A stretch of 38,893 nt of DNA, taken from the NCBI GenBank assembly GCA_003166955.1, contig PMUI01000018.1:1-38893 (forward strand), read 5' to 3'. The notes beneath the pieces are model-generated. The model made no database searches, was not told where the DNA came from, and saw nothing but the letters and a program-made list of their open reading frames with translations. Positions 9,311 through 19,578 of this stretch are shown here, in pieces (within the stretch, counting starts at the first letter, position 1; each line of letters starts with the position of its first letter). The position numbers were made by a program, and so were the translations under genes. This DNA is from Acidobacterium sp. GTDB taxonomy: Bacteria; Acidobacteriota; Terriglobia; Terriglobales; Acidobacteriaceae.

Positions 9311-9338
9311 ATCCCTATTCCCTGTTCCCTGTTCCCTG
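9311..9338. repeat. Heptanucleotide array TTCCCTG directly after fhs
   Basis: Units ATCCCTA then TTCCCTG three times, starting on the base after the fhs stop codon. Confidence 0.7.
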
Positions 9339-9347
9339 CCTTTCCGC

Positions 9348-9393
9348 GGGTGCCCCATCCTGGTCGCGCGTCTTTTGCGCGAGCAGGGTGGGA
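9348..9393. repeat. Hairpin repeat element, GGGTGCCCCAT family
   Basis: GGGTGCCCCAT is followed by an 11-bp stem with one mismatch (CCTGGTCGCGC / GCGCGAGCAGG, 9359-9387), a 7-nt loop GTCTTTT, and GGTGGGAT. A second copy lies near 17.97 kb with a different, matching stem. Confidence 0.6.
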
Positions 9394-9508
9394 TCGCTTC
9401 CCGAACCCCGAAAGAATCCGGGCGCCCCATCACTTGACTCCCAACCCGACGCCCTTCCCCACCAGCTACCGGCCACCACCTACCAGCTCCCCCGCATCCC
9501 ACGTGTGA

Positions 9509-9658
9509 ATGATCCGCAAACTCAAATCCGGCGAATTCCGCCTCTACTCCCGCAAAAAAGACGCCTCTACCGGCAAGCGCCGCAACCTCGGCACCTTCTC
9601 TTCAATGGACAAAGCGAAACAACACGAACGCGAAGTCCAGTACTTCAAAAAACACTAA
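9509..9658 (+). CDS. Conserved 49-residue basic protein
   Basis: The short frame begins MIRKLKSGEFRLYSRKKD, continues TGKRRNLGTFSSMDKAKQHE and ends VQYFKKH. I recognise this as a widespread tiny family of uncharacterised proteins (MIRKLKSGEYRLYSRK...GKRRNLGTF...HEREVQYFKRH) in soil and water bacteria. It is strongly basic, with a beta hairpin then a helix, suggesting nucleic-acid contact, but no function is established. No good SD is visible upstream; the start follows the family N-terminus. Flanking DNA holds repeats on both sides. Confidence 0.75.
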   Translation: MIRKLKSGEFRLYSRKKDASTGKRRNLGTFSSMDKAKQHEREVQYFKKH

Positions 9659-9966
9659 GCAGTTGCCGAGGAATTCAGAGGCTTAGAAGGAGCACGGCTT
9701 TCAAGGGGCACGGCTTCACAGCTTGCGGGAAAAAACACAAGCCCGTGCTGTACCGACCAGGTTCACCCCACAGCAAGAAGCAGGCTCTCCTGGTACTCGA
9801 ACCGTCAACAGAACTCGATCCTGCATTCATCTCGAAAGTACTGTCTTGAACCGTTTTCGGAAAAAAGCAACGCCTCAACTCTGCCCCTTGCTTTTTTCTG
9901 CAAGCTCTTGAGTTGTGCCGAAAGATCATTCTCATGATTCGGGCTTCAGCCCCCGAGGATCCGTTT
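9659..9966. other. Gene-free stretch with a hairpin
   Basis: It holds two near-copies of GCACGGCTT (around 9692 and 9707) with a degenerate inverted partner near 9748, and the hairpin described at 9861-9897. No gene was seen in either strand. Confidence 0.4.
9861..9897. terminator. Candidate bidirectional hairpin
   Basis: A 10-bp inverted repeat AAAAAAGCAA / TTGCTTTTTT encloses a 17-nt loop. The stem is AT-rich, so it may be a weak terminator. It lies between the 49-residue protein gene and the DUF3175 gene. Confidence 0.35.
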
Positions 9967-10299
9967 ATGCCGACAGCAAGAAAGTCAACTTCCACCCGAC
10001 ACCGCGCTGCGAAGGAAACTTCAAAAGCGCCGGCAAAGAAGCGCTGGGTAAAGACCGTCACCACCGATTCCACCCATCCCCCCAAAGACCTCTTCACCAA
10101 AAGTGCGCCCGTCATCGCGCGCTCCCTCGCCTCGAAGAAGATCTCCCCCAAAGGACCCGGCTCTGGCATGCGTATGCTGACGTACTTCATCAACCGCGCC
10201 GGAAAAGACCTCAGCGCCCCACGCAAACGCGAACTGGAACGCGCCAAAAAGCTTCTCCACGAACGCATGGAGAAGGAAAAACAGAAAAAAGCCGCCTAA
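9967..10299 (+). CDS. DUF3175 family protein
   Basis: 110 residues from ATG 9967, with GAGG about 10 nt upstream. An N-terminal Ser/Thr/Lys-rich tail precedes the domain: KKRWVKTVTTDSTHPPKDLF, VIARSLASKK, GSGMRMLTYFINRAGKDLS and a basic helix RKRELERAKKLLHERMEKE. The core SAMxMLxxYINRAGKxL-type motif is that of DUF3175, small basic proteins of unknown role often found in stress-tolerant soil bacteria. The tail is Lys-rich, suggesting nucleic-acid binding. Alternative in-frame starts upstream add residues without family support. Confidence 0.75.
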   Translation: MPTARKSTSTRHRAAKETSKAPAKKRWVKTVTTDSTHPPKDLFTKSAPVIARSLASKKISPKGPGSGMRMLTYFINRAGKDLSAPRKRELERAKKLLHERMEKEKQKKAA

Positions 10300-10333
10300 A
10301 CGAATCCAGGCGCCGGGCTCCCATGTCGCTGCG

Positions 10334-10368
10334 TTGATTACTGATCACCGATTACGGATCACTGACCG
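10334..10368. repeat. Heptanucleotide array of CTGATCA type
   Basis: Five in-phase units: TTGATTA, CTGATCA, CCGATTA, CGGATCA, CTGACCG. The permease stop codon (TAA on the minus strand, 10352-10354) lies inside the third unit. Confidence 0.55.
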
Positions 10369-11821
10369 CCGCGCCCAGCAGCCGTCTTCTCTTCCTCTGC
10401 GCAATCGCGAACACCAGTACGCCCACCCCCACCAGCACCGCCGTCGACACCAGCACCTTCGCCAGCGCCAGCGGTTTATTCGGCTCCTCGTCCGCAGGAA
10501 TCGCCGACAGCACAATTGTGCCCGCCGTTGATACAAATCCCACGACCGCCAGAATTACCGCCACTGGCCGCCCTCCCGGAACGCGCATCACGCCCGCGCC
10601 CACAGGCCGGCTCTGTACTCGAATCATCGCCACAAACAGCGGCAAAAACGGCAGAAACGTCGTAATGATCGTCATGCTCACCATCACGTCGTACGCGCCC
10701 CGCACGCTCGTTCCCGCCTGCCCCAGCGCCCCCATCACCATGCCCGCCAGTCCGTACACGCCGATCGCCACCCAGGGCGTTCCAAATTTCCTGTGCACCC
10801 GCCCGAACACCGGCGGCAAATAAAGATCAATGCCTGCTACAAATGGCAGCCGCGACGTGGCCGACAGATACGAAGCGGCTCCCCCGATTGCGCTCAGCGC
10901 CAGCAACCCCGCCATCACCACGCCCAGCCACGGAACCCCCAGCCGCCCACACAGCACCGCCGCTCCGTGCATAAATCCATCCACCCCGGAAACCTGCCCC
11001 GCCGGCAGCGCCACCAGCAGAGCCGCCGTTCCCGCAACATATCCCACGGCCAAAACCAATCCCGCTACCAGCAGCGCCCGCGGAATCGTCTTCCGCGGCT
11101 CTCTGATCTCCTCCGCCATAAACGATCCCGTCTCCGCCCCGGAAAAAGCGAAGAAGATCGTCGACCAGAAGATCGCATCCTTCAAACTCAAATGCGGAGC
11201 CATCGCCGCCCACGAAAACTTCGTCGCCACCCCAAACCGCGCCGCGGCCACCGCCCCCAGCACCACCAGCACCAGCACCGACAGCCACGCGCCGCTCGAC
11301 CCAATATTGTTCAGCCACTTCCCCTGCTCGAGCCCCACGATATTCACCACCGTGATGATCGCCAGCCACACCACCGCAAACGTCATGAAGTACATCGGGC
11401 TCGCCGCCAGCCGATGCCCCCACTCGCCCGCCCCAAACAGCGCCGCTCCAGCGCCGAAATACAAAATCGAAGGAAAGTACGGCAGGTTCGACATCCAGTA
11501 CATCCACGCCGTCAGAAAACCGGCAGCGTCCCCGAACGCCTCGCGCGCCCAGATGTACAGCCCGCCCTCCTGCGGATACCGCGAGGACAACTCCATCACA
11601 CACGCGGCCAGCGGCACGAAAAAACCGAGCAGTCCGAAGAACCAAACGATCAGCGAACCAGGCCCGGCCGCCGCAGCCGTCGCCACCCACCGCACGCTCA
11701 GCGACGCGGCAATATAGAGCAGCGCCACATCCCGCAGGCGCAGCGCCCGCTTCAGCCCCTGCGCATGCCCATGCTCAGCGTCCGGCGCCGCGATCGGCGC
11801 GACCACCGGCATATCAGCCAT
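10352..11821 (-). CDS. APC-family amino acid permease
   Basis: 489 residues with about 12 hydrophobic segments. It should move amino acids or amines across the inner membrane by proton symport or exchange. Signals: the TM1 region ALLYIAASLSVRWVATAA, ELSSRYPQEGGLYIWAREAF (the conserved PxxGGxYxW motif of APC carriers), FFAFSGAETGSFMAEEIREP (the E-x-x-P motif after TM6), and SATSRLPFVAGID. The start codon overlaps the stop of the upstream oxidoreductase by 8 nt, so translation is coupled. The substrate cannot be told; the neighbour suggests a reduced amine or amino acid. Confidence 0.88.
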   Translation of the reverse strand: MADMPVVAPIAAPDAEHGHAQGLKRALRLRDVALLYIAASLSVRWVATAAAAGPGSLIVWFFGLLGFFVPLAACVMELSSRYPQEGGLYIWAREAFGDAAGFLTAWMYWMSNLPYFPSILYFGAGAALFGAGEWGHRLAASPMYFMTFAVVWLAIITVVNIVGLEQGKWLNNIGSSGAWLSVLVLVVLGAVAAARFGVATKFSWAAMAPHLSLKDAIFWSTIFFAFSGAETGSFMAEEIREPRKTIPRALLVAGLVLAVGYVAGTAALLVALPAGQVSGVDGFMHGAAVLCGRLGVPWLGVVMAGLLALSAIGGAASYLSATSRLPFVAGIDLYLPPVFGRVHRKFGTPWVAIGVYGLAGMVMGALGQAGTSVRGAYDVMVSMTIITTFLPFLPLFVAMIRVQSRPVGAGVMRVPGGRPVAVILAVVGFVSTAGTIVLSAIPADEEPNKPLALAKVLVSTAVLVGVGVLVFAIAQRKRRRLLGAAVSDP

Positions 11822-13409
11822 GCGCCAGATCCCTCAGCACCGCCATCGCCGCGTTCCGCCCATTCACCCCAATCACGCTGCCTCCCGGATGCGTGCACGC
11901 CCCGCACAAATACACGCCCTCCATCGGCGTCCGCGCCGTCAACCTCTTCGACCACATATAAGGAGGCAAACATTCTCCCTGGAAAATATGTCCGCCCGTC
12001 AGCCCCACTTTCTCCTCAATGTCAGGAGGCCCCAAAACCTGTGCCTCCACCACAGCCGTATCCCCGCGGTTCGAGTCAATGTTGGAACAGAACCGCCCCA
12101 GCGACCCCAGCGCCAGCCGCCGCACCTCATCGCGCCGCGATTCCCAGCTCCCCTGCGCAAATTTGTAGGGCACATATTGCGCAAACAAGCTCATCGTGTG
12201 CAGCCCCTCCGGCGCCACGCTGCGATCATGCACGCTCTGGAAATACAGCTCGCACCACAGCGCCTCCGGCAACTCCCCGCGCTTCGCCGTCGCGAAACCC
12301 GCCTTCCACTCCGCTTTCGTCAGCGGTGCGTTGATCTGTCCATAGTGGTGCGCCTCGTCCACTCCCGGCCGCGCCTTGAAATTCGGCAGCTCCCGCAGCA
12401 GCACATTCAGCTTCACCGTGCACCCTTCAATAGGAACCGACTCCACCCGCGCCTTCCACGCCGCATCCGCCGCCCCACCCAGGAGGCGCAGCGTCACCCG
12501 CGGGTCCGCATTCGAAACCACCACCCCAGCCGCGATCCGCTCCCCACCCTCGAGCCGCACGCCTTCCCCAGGAACAATCTCCGCAACCCCAACCCCGGAA
12601 GCCACCACCGCCCCCGCCTCGCGCGCCGCGTCGCAGAAATAAAATGACACCATCCCCATCCCGCCCCGCACGTACCCCCACATCCCCGGCATCCCGCCCA
12701 GCCGCCCCGACGCATGATGAAACCGGATCGACGCCGTCCCCGCATCGAACGGGCTCGCGTTCGTCCCAATCACCCCCTGCCCCAGATACGCAATTTGTAA
12801 CCGCTCATCGCACAAATAGTTTTCGACGAACTCCGCCATCGACCACTCGTACAGCAGTTTTCGCGCCTCCTCATCGCCGCCGAGCTTCGCGTCAATCTCC
12901 TCTGGCCCAGGCGCATCGCCAATCCAACAATCCCCATCCCCCGCCGGACGCAACGCCTCCCTCAATCGCCCGAGCGTCGCGTTCATCGCCTTCCAACCCT
13001 CCACATCGCCCGGCGCAAACCGCCGCACCTCCGCCTCGCACTGCGCATCGTCGTCCCAAAGCTGAATGCTGCTCCCATCCAACATGGGCACAAACAAACC
13101 ATTCACCGCAGGAGTCCAGTGAAATCCCCGCGCCGGCAGCCCCAGCTCCTCCACCACCAGCGGATGCAGCAGCCCCGCCAAATACGCGCACGGCGACATC
13201 CGCACGCCCGGGTGCGTCTCCGGAAACGGCTCCTCAATCGTGCACGCACCGCCCACGCGTTCCCGGCTCTCCAGCACCAGCACCCGCTTCCCCGCCCGCG
13301 CCAGATACGCCGCGCACGCGAGGCCATTGTGCCCAGCCCCCACCACCACCACGTCCCACGTCCGGCCGGCGAGCTCCCGCACCGGCGCAGGCAATCCCAC
13401 CTTCCCCAA
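11814..13409 (-). CDS. FAD-dependent oxidoreductase, phytoene dehydrogenase/PYROXD2-like
   Basis: 531 residues. The N-terminal Rossmann motif is WDVVVVGAGHNGLACAAYLA (GxGxxG at about residues 24-29), followed by VLVLESRERVGGACTIEE; the C-terminal FAD motif is GVYLCGACTHPGGSVIGVNG. This architecture is COG1233 (CrtI/PYROXD2-like) rather than a true carotenoid desaturase, as no carotenoid genes are nearby. The predicted start is a TTG with no clear SD, so the N-terminus is uncertain by some residues. It forms an operon with the downstream permease. The reaction, probably oxidation or isomerisation of a hydrophobic or amino substrate, is unknown. Confidence 0.85.
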   Translation of the reverse strand: MGKVGLPAPVRELAGRTWDVVVVGAGHNGLACAAYLARAGKRVLVLESRERVGGACTIEEPFPETHPGVRMSPCAYLAGLLHPLVVEELGLPARGFHWTPAVNGLFVPMLDGSSIQLWDDDAQCEAEVRRFAPGDVEGWKAMNATLGRLREALRPAGDGDCWIGDAPGPEEIDAKLGGDEEARKLLYEWSMAEFVENYLCDERLQIAYLGQGVIGTNASPFDAGTASIRFHHASGRLGGMPGMWGYVRGGMGMVSFYFCDAAREAGAVVASGVGVAEIVPGEGVRLEGGERIAAGVVVSNADPRVTLRLLGGAADAAWKARVESVPIEGCTVKLNVLLRELPNFKARPGVDEAHHYGQINAPLTKAEWKAGFATAKRGELPEALWCELYFQSVHDRSVAPEGLHTMSLFAQYVPYKFAQGSWESRRDEVRRLALGSLGRFCSNIDSNRGDTAVVEAQVLGPPDIEEKVGLTGGHIFQGECLPPYMWSKRLTARTPMEGVYLCGACTHPGGSVIGVNGRNAAMAVLRDLAHG

Positions 13410-13496
13410 AACCGCAGCTGTTGCCGAACCACTCAGACTCCACCCCCAAAAGGTTTCCTGCCAGTATCCACACCAGCGCGCAATCGCGAAAGCAAA

Positions 13497-13504
13497 TTGC
13501 GCAA
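13497..13504. promoter_or_regulatory. TTGCGCAA palindrome in the divergent oxidoreductase/GH3 region
   Basis: An 8-bp perfect palindrome centred on GC lies in the 238-bp divergent region. A lone -10-like TATACT is at 13598-13603, ahead of the GH3 gene, without a convincing -35. It may be a regulator half-site; this is weak evidence. Confidence 0.25.
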
Positions 13505-13647
13505 ATCATCATCCAACCCGCAAACCTCGTCCGCGACCCGTCCAGCCCACAGCCACAGATGCACCGCACATCGGTACTCCAACGCTCCCCAGCGGCCTAT
13601 ACTGTCGCTTCGTCAAAAGAATATTTTCCGAGGAGACTTCACACTCC

Positions 13648-16338
13648 ATGTTCCCGACCCGCACGCGCACGCTGTTTGGCGCACTCGCGCTCTTCGCCGC
13701 CGCCTTCCTGATCGCGCCCCCCGCCCCGGCCCAGCAAACCTCCGAAACACAGCAGCCCTGGCTCAACACCTCCCTCCCCGTCGACCAGCGCGTCGACGCC
13801 CTCATCTCCCAAATGTCTCTTGAAGAAAAGGTCCAGCAGATGCGCGACCACGCCCCCGCCATCTCCCGCCTCGGCATCCCCAAATATGACTGGTGGAACG
13901 AAGGCCTCCACGGCGTCGCCTTCGCCGGATACGCCACCAATTTCCCCCAGGTCATCGGCATGGCCGCCACATGGGACACCCAGCTGGTCCACACCATGGG
14001 CCAGACCATCTCCACCGAAGCCCGCGCCAAATACAACGAGGCCATCCGCCGCGGCCAACCAGAACAGTTCTTCGGCCTCACCTTCTGGGCCCCCAACATC
14101 AATATCTTTCGCGACCCCCGCTGGGGACGCGGACAGGAAACCTACGGCGAAGATCCATTCCTCACCGGCCGCATGGCCGTCGCCTTCGTCACCGGTATGC
14201 AGGGCGACGACCCCACCCACTTCCGCGTCGTCTCCACGCCTAAGCACTACGCCGTCCACTCCGGACCCGAGCCCACCCGCCATCAGGTCAACATCGACGC
14301 CTCACCCCACGACCTCGAAGACACCTACCTGCCCGCCTTCCGCGCCGCCGTTGCTGAAGCCCACGCGCAGTCCGTCATGTGCGCCTATAACTCCATCGAT
14401 GGAGCTCCCGCCTGCGCCAACACCATGCTCCTTCAGCAACACCTCCGCGACGCATGGCACTTCGACGGCTACGTCGTCTCCGACTGCGGCGCCGTTGCCG
14501 ACGTCTTCACCGGCCATCACTTCGCCCCCGACATGCCCCACGCCGCCGCTGCCGCCGTCAAAGCCGGCACCGACCTCGAATGCGGCTACGGCCAGGGCCA
14601 GGCCTATCCCGCGCTCGTCGACGCCGTCCACCAGAACCTCATCTCCGAAGCCGAAATCAACGCCGCCCTCCATCGCCTCTTCCGCGCGCGCTTCCAGCTC
14701 GGCATGTTTGACCCGCCCTCCAGCTTCCCGTACGGCCAGATCCCCTTCAGCGAAGTCAATTCCCCCGAGCACCGCCGGCTCTCCCTCCAGGCCGCGCGCG
14801 AATCCATCGTCCTCCTCAAAAACCAGGACCACGCCCTCCCGCTCAAATCCTCCATCTCGTCGATCGCCGTCATCGGTCCCACCGCCGAATACGTCCAGTC
14901 TCTCCAGGGCAACTACAACGGACCCCCGCCCCAGCCCGTCTACCCACTCAACGGCATCGAAAAGCGCTTCTCCTCGGCCCACGTGAACTACGCCCAGGGC
15001 TCGACACTCGTCGCAGGCTACGCCATCCCCATCGAGCACACCGCGCTCCATCCCGCCAACGGCCCTGGTGACGGCCTCACCGGCGAATACTTCAACACAC
15101 CCGACTTCAGCGGCTCGCCCGTCCTCACCCGCACCGACCGCAACGTCAACTTCAACTGGGATAAAGTCGTCCCCGTCCCCAGCCTCCAGCGCAACAACTA
15201 CTCCGTCCGCTGGACCGGCAAATTTACCCCCCCCGCTCCCGGCGACTACCAGCTCGGCGTTCGTATCAACTACTGTTACGCATGTGAAAATTCCGAAGGC
15301 TTCCGCCTCTACCTCGACGACAAACCCATCGTCACCAGCACCGCCCAGATGCAAGCCGAGCGCGGAGCCGTCTACGACAAATCTGTAACCTTCACAGATA
15401 CAAATCCCCACGCCATCCGTCTCGAATACCTCCACGGCACCGGCTCGGCAGGCATCGACCTCACCTGGATCCCGCCCGCCGCCGCACTCCGCGACCAGGC
15501 CGTCCAGGCCGCAAAGCAATCCGACATCGTCATCGCCTGCGTCGGTCTCTCGCCGAATTTGGAGGGTGAGGAAATGCCCGTCCATCTCGAAGGCTTCTCG
15601 GGAGGTGACCGCACCTCCATCAATCTCCCCACCGCGCAGGAAGATTTACTCAAAGCCGTAGCCGCCACCGGCAAGCCGCTCATCGTGGTTCTTCAAAACG
15701 GTTCAGCCCTCGCCGTCAACTGGGCCCAGGAGCACGCCGCCGCCATCCTCGAAGCCTGGTATCCCGGCGAAGAAGGCGGCACCGCCATCGCCGAAACCCT
15801 CGCCGGAGACAACAACCCCGCCGGCCGCCTGCCCCTCACTTTCTACGCCTCGAACGCCCAGCTCCCGCCCTTCGAAGACTATGCGATGAAGGGCCGCACC
15901 TACCGCTACTTCGACGGCAAACCCCTCTACCCCTTCGGTTACGGACTCAGCTACACCACCTTCACCTACAGCAATCTCCAGATCGCCAACACCAACGTCG
16001 CCGCGGGACAACTCGTTACTGTCACAGTAACAGTTACAAATACAGGATCCCTGGCAGGCGACGAAGTCGTCGAGCTCTACCTCACCCAACCGAAAGCCTT
16101 CGAAACACCGCAGCGCGAACTAGCCGCCTTCACCCGCGTCCACCTCGACCCCGGCGCAACCACCCACGTCGGCCTCAACCTCGAACCACGCACCCTCTCC
16201 CAGGTCGACGAAAAAGGCAACCGCATCATCCTCCCCGGCGAATACACCGTATCCGTGGGCAGCACCCAGCCCAGTGCCGCGAGCAATATCCAAACCACAA
16301 CTTTCATCATCACCGGCAAGAAGGAGCTGCCGAAGTAG
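13648..16338 (+). CDS. Exported glycoside hydrolase family 3 with PA14 insert
   Basis: 896 residues. It should cleave beta-glucosides or beta-xylosides from plant polymers outside the cytoplasm. ATG 13648 follows GAGGAG; residues 1-29 form a Sec signal peptide ending PAPAQ. GH3 marks: DWWNEGLHGV (residues 81-90), NIFRDPRWGRGQETYGEDP, VVSTPKHYAVH, and the nucleophile Asp279 in FDGYVVSDCGAV. A PA14 domain starts about residue 476 (GLTGEYFNTPDF). The second GH3 domain and a fibronectin III-like tail (LVTVTVTVTNTGSLAGDEVV) complete the family plan. It is followed by a GH1 gene in the same direction, suggesting a shared saccharide-degradation role. Confidence 0.93.
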   Translation: MFPTRTRTLFGALALFAAAFLIAPPAPAQQTSETQQPWLNTSLPVDQRVDALISQMSLEEKVQQMRDHAPAISRLGIPKYDWWNEGLHGVAFAGYATNFPQVIGMAATWDTQLVHTMGQTISTEARAKYNEAIRRGQPEQFFGLTFWAPNINIFRDPRWGRGQETYGEDPFLTGRMAVAFVTGMQGDDPTHFRVVSTPKHYAVHSGPEPTRHQVNIDASPHDLEDTYLPAFRAAVAEAHAQSVMCAYNSIDGAPACANTMLLQQHLRDAWHFDGYVVSDCGAVADVFTGHHFAPDMPHAAAAAVKAGTDLECGYGQGQAYPALVDAVHQNLISEAEINAALHRLFRARFQLGMFDPPSSFPYGQIPFSEVNSPEHRRLSLQAARESIVLLKNQDHALPLKSSISSIAVIGPTAEYVQSLQGNYNGPPPQPVYPLNGIEKRFSSAHVNYAQGSTLVAGYAIPIEHTALHPANGPGDGLTGEYFNTPDFSGSPVLTRTDRNVNFNWDKVVPVPSLQRNNYSVRWTGKFTPPAPGDYQLGVRINYCYACENSEGFRLYLDDKPIVTSTAQMQAERGAVYDKSVTFTDTNPHAIRLEYLHGTGSAGIDLTWIPPAAALRDQAVQAAKQSDIVIACVGLSPNLEGEEMPVHLEGFSGGDRTSINLPTAQEDLLKAVAATGKPLIVVLQNGSALAVNWAQEHAAAILEAWYPGEEGGTAIAETLAGDNNPAGRLPLTFYASNAQLPPFEDYAMKGRTYRYFDGKPLYPFGYGLSYTTFTYSNLQIANTNVAAGQLVTVTVTVTNTGSLAGDEVVELYLTQPKAFETPQRELAAFTRVHLDPGATTHVGLNLEPRTLSQVDEKGNRIILPGEYTVSVGSTQPSAASNIQTTTFIITGKKELPK

Positions 16339-16367
16339 CATCGCTTAGCTGGAAACAACCCTCCTAA

Positions 16368-16379
16368 TTAAACGTTTAA
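16368..16379. promoter_or_regulatory. Candidate LacI-family operator upstream of the GH1 gene
   Basis: TTAAACGTTTAA is a perfect 12-bp palindrome with a central CG step, the usual design of LacI/CcpA-class operators. It lies between the two glycosidase genes and 90 nt before the GH1 start. No regulator gene is in the window. Confidence 0.5.
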
Positions 16380-16423
16380 GCTGATACGCTGGATGCCGAC
16401 CCACGAAGCGCCCCGCTGCTTTT

Positions 16424-16458
16424 CTGAACGCCGAACGCTGAGCGCTGAACGCTGTCTC
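16424..16458. repeat. Heptanucleotide array CTGAACG
   Basis: Units CTGAACG, CCGAACG, CTGAGCG, CTGAACG, CTGTCTC lie immediately upstream of the GAGG ribosome-binding site of the GH1 gene. Confidence 0.6.
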
Positions 16459-16469
16459 ACGAGGCTCCT

Positions 16470-17933
<1,464 letters not shown>

Positions 17934-17961
17934 GTCCGCGGCCCAGGGCGTGTACAAATCC

Positions 17962-18007
17962 GGGTGCCCCATTCTGATCGCGCGCCTTTTGCGCGATCAG
18001 GGTGGGG
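17962..18007. repeat. Hairpin repeat element, GGGTGCCCCAT family, second copy
   Basis: GGGTGCCCCAT precedes a perfect 10-bp stem CTGATCGCGC / GCGCGATCAG (17974-18000) with a 7-nt loop GCCTTTT, then GGTGGGG. Compared with the copy at 9348, the stem sequence differs but the arms still pair. Confidence 0.65.
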
Positions 18008-18044
18008 TCGTTGATGACCCGCGACCAGCTGCCAGCCTTTTCAG

Positions 18045-18100
18045 AACGCTATCCGCTCTCCGCTGTCCGCTCGCTTCTCGGAACGCTGTACCCTGTCTTC
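18045..18100. repeat. Heptanucleotide array ending exactly at the holB start codon
   Basis: Eight degenerate 7-bp units (AACGCTA, TCCGCTC, TCCGCTG, TCCGCTC, GCTTCTC, GGAACGC, TGTACCC, TGTCTTC) run up to the base before GTG 18101. Confidence 0.5.
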
Positions 18101-19207
18101 GTGCCTTTCAAAGACTTCCTCGGCAACGAACCCACCGTCCGCCACCTGCGCGAATCCCTCGCCGCCCAGCGCCTTCCGCACTCCCTCATCCTCGCCGGCC
18201 CCCGCGGCTCCGGCAAATACACCCTCGCCATCATGCTCGCCCAGGCCGCCAACTGCCTTAACCCACAAACGTCCGACAACCTGCCCGACTTCTGCGGCCA
18301 CTGTTCCAACTGTCAGCGAATCGGCCAGTCCCTCGACCTCGACGCCCGCGTCGCCGAGGCCATCGCCACCCGCGAAGACATGCGTGACGCCGACAAGCGC
18401 GACACCCGCATCCTCATTCAGACACACCCCGACGTCCTCGTCATCCCACCCGACCCGCCGCAGCTCCTCATCAAAATCGGCCAGGTCCGCGTCCTGACCC
18501 GCGAAATCTACCGCGTCCCCGCCGAAGCCCGCCGCGCCTTCTCCATCTTCACCAGCGCCGCCTTCATGAAAGAAGCCGCCAACTCCCTCCTCAAAATTCT
18601 CGAGGAACCGCCCGCGCACGCCACCATCATCCTGCTCGCAGAAAATACCGGCGAGCTCCTCCCCACCATCCGCTCCCGTGCCGGAATCTTCCGCCTCGGC
18701 GCCATCCCCACAGACCAAATCGAAAAACTCCTCGCCGAACGCCGCCCCCAAACCAAGCCCGCCGAGCGAGCCCTCATCGCCCGCCTCTCCGAAGGCGCCA
18801 TCGGCCGAGCACTTGGTTTTGATCTAGCCGCATACCTTGCCAGCCGCGCCGACGCCCTCGTTCTCCTGCGCAACGCCAGCGGTCAAAACGACGCTTCTGA
18901 TTTGTTTCACGTCACGGAAACCTACCGCGCCGGCGCCGAAGGCCAGGAAAAAACTGAAGTCCTCCTCCGCGCCGCCTCCTCGCTCCTCGAAGACCTCCTC
19001 CTCCTCAAATCAGAAACCCCGCAGCTGGTCCGCAACATCGACATCCAGCGCGAACTCGCCTCGATGGCGACTGCAGTAACCTTCGACTGGATCGAAGCCG
19101 CCGCCCGCGGCCTCCGCCAGGTCGAATCCGGCATGCGCCGCAACCTTCTCCGCTCCCTCGCCCTCGACAGCTTCGCCGCACAGCTCAGCGGCGCAGCCCA
19201 GCTCTGA
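18101..19207 (+). CDS. holB: DNA polymerase III subunit delta-prime
   Basis: 368 residues from GTG 18101 (read as MPFKDFLGNEPTVRHLRES, the family N-terminus). It is a clamp-loader subunit in chromosomal replication. Evident features: Walker A-like GPRGSGKYT, the zinc-binding cluster DFCGHCSNCQRIG, and the AAA+ helix AANSLLKILEEPPAHATIIL with LPTIRSRAGIFRLG (SRC-like motif). The C-terminal collar helices are present. There is no SD: a heptamer array abuts the GTG. It could also be read as a DnaX-like protein, but the length and the lack of a long tail favour delta-prime. Confidence 0.85.
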   Translation: MPFKDFLGNEPTVRHLRESLAAQRLPHSLILAGPRGSGKYTLAIMLAQAANCLNPQTSDNLPDFCGHCSNCQRIGQSLDLDARVAEAIATREDMRDADKRDTRILIQTHPDVLVIPPDPPQLLIKIGQVRVLTREIYRVPAEARRAFSIFTSAAFMKEAANSLLKILEEPPAHATIILLAENTGELLPTIRSRAGIFRLGAIPTDQIEKLLAERRPQTKPAERALIARLSEGAIGRALGFDLAAYLASRADALVLLRNASGQNDASDLFHVTETYRAGAEGQEKTEVLLRAASSLLEDLLLLKSETPQLVRNIDIQRELASMATAVTFDWIEAAARGLRQVESGMRRNLLRSLALDSFAAQLSGAAQL

Positions 19208-19578
19208 GCGTCGACCCTTGAATATATTTTTGTGTGGAAGGAAACTCGGCCTTTCGGCCGTCTTAGAGGTCAGCGCGGGGATCGAGGAACGGCCTCACTG
19301 ACGCGATTTTCCGTCCCCTTTCCGTTCACAGACGTCTCTGCGAACTGGACCCCCGCGCGTCGGGAGTCTACACCACGTCGGCAACGACTTTCCAAATCTA
19401 TTCCACGTTCCCTGTTCTCTGTTTTCAAAACGCCATCCCGCGCCCTGTTCTGGATTCCCACACCCATTCCAGGGTACGATCCTCCCAACATTACCCCCAG
19501 CGAAGTCCCTGCCTATGCGACGCGGCCCCGGTTTCCTGCATCACATAGGCACATCTTGTCCTTAAAGGATTTTTGGGT
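19208..19578. other. Gap between holB and the Hfq-like gene
   Basis: It holds a small hairpin CGGCC-TTTC-GGCCG (19247-19260), a possible weak terminator after holB, and short heptamer-like units TTCCACG, TTCCCTG, TTCTCTG (19401-19421). No gene or clear promoter was recognised. Confidence 0.4.

Noticed and set aside
7631-9502. A long minus-strand open frame opposite fhs
   Set aside because: It is Gly/Ala/Val/Asp-rich antisense of a high-GC gene with C-ending codons; no family signature, and fhs is certain.
9773-9830. Possible tRNA-like piece in GGTACTCGAACCGTCAACAG
   Set aside because: No acceptor, D or anticodon arms could be paired around it.
10793-12334. A 513-codon plus-strand open frame opposite the permease and oxidoreductase
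   Set aside because: It is Pro/Arg/His-rich with no motif, a typical shadow of GC-rich codon usage.
14302-15585. A 427-codon minus-strand open frame inside the GH3 gene
   Set aside because: It is antisense to conserved GH3 motifs; composition is Gly/Val/Asp-rich with no signature.
19244-19252. A lone AACTCGGCC word after holB as a further copy of the 21-bp array
   Set aside because: Only one motif occurs and it is part of a small hairpin; no second copy 21 bp away.
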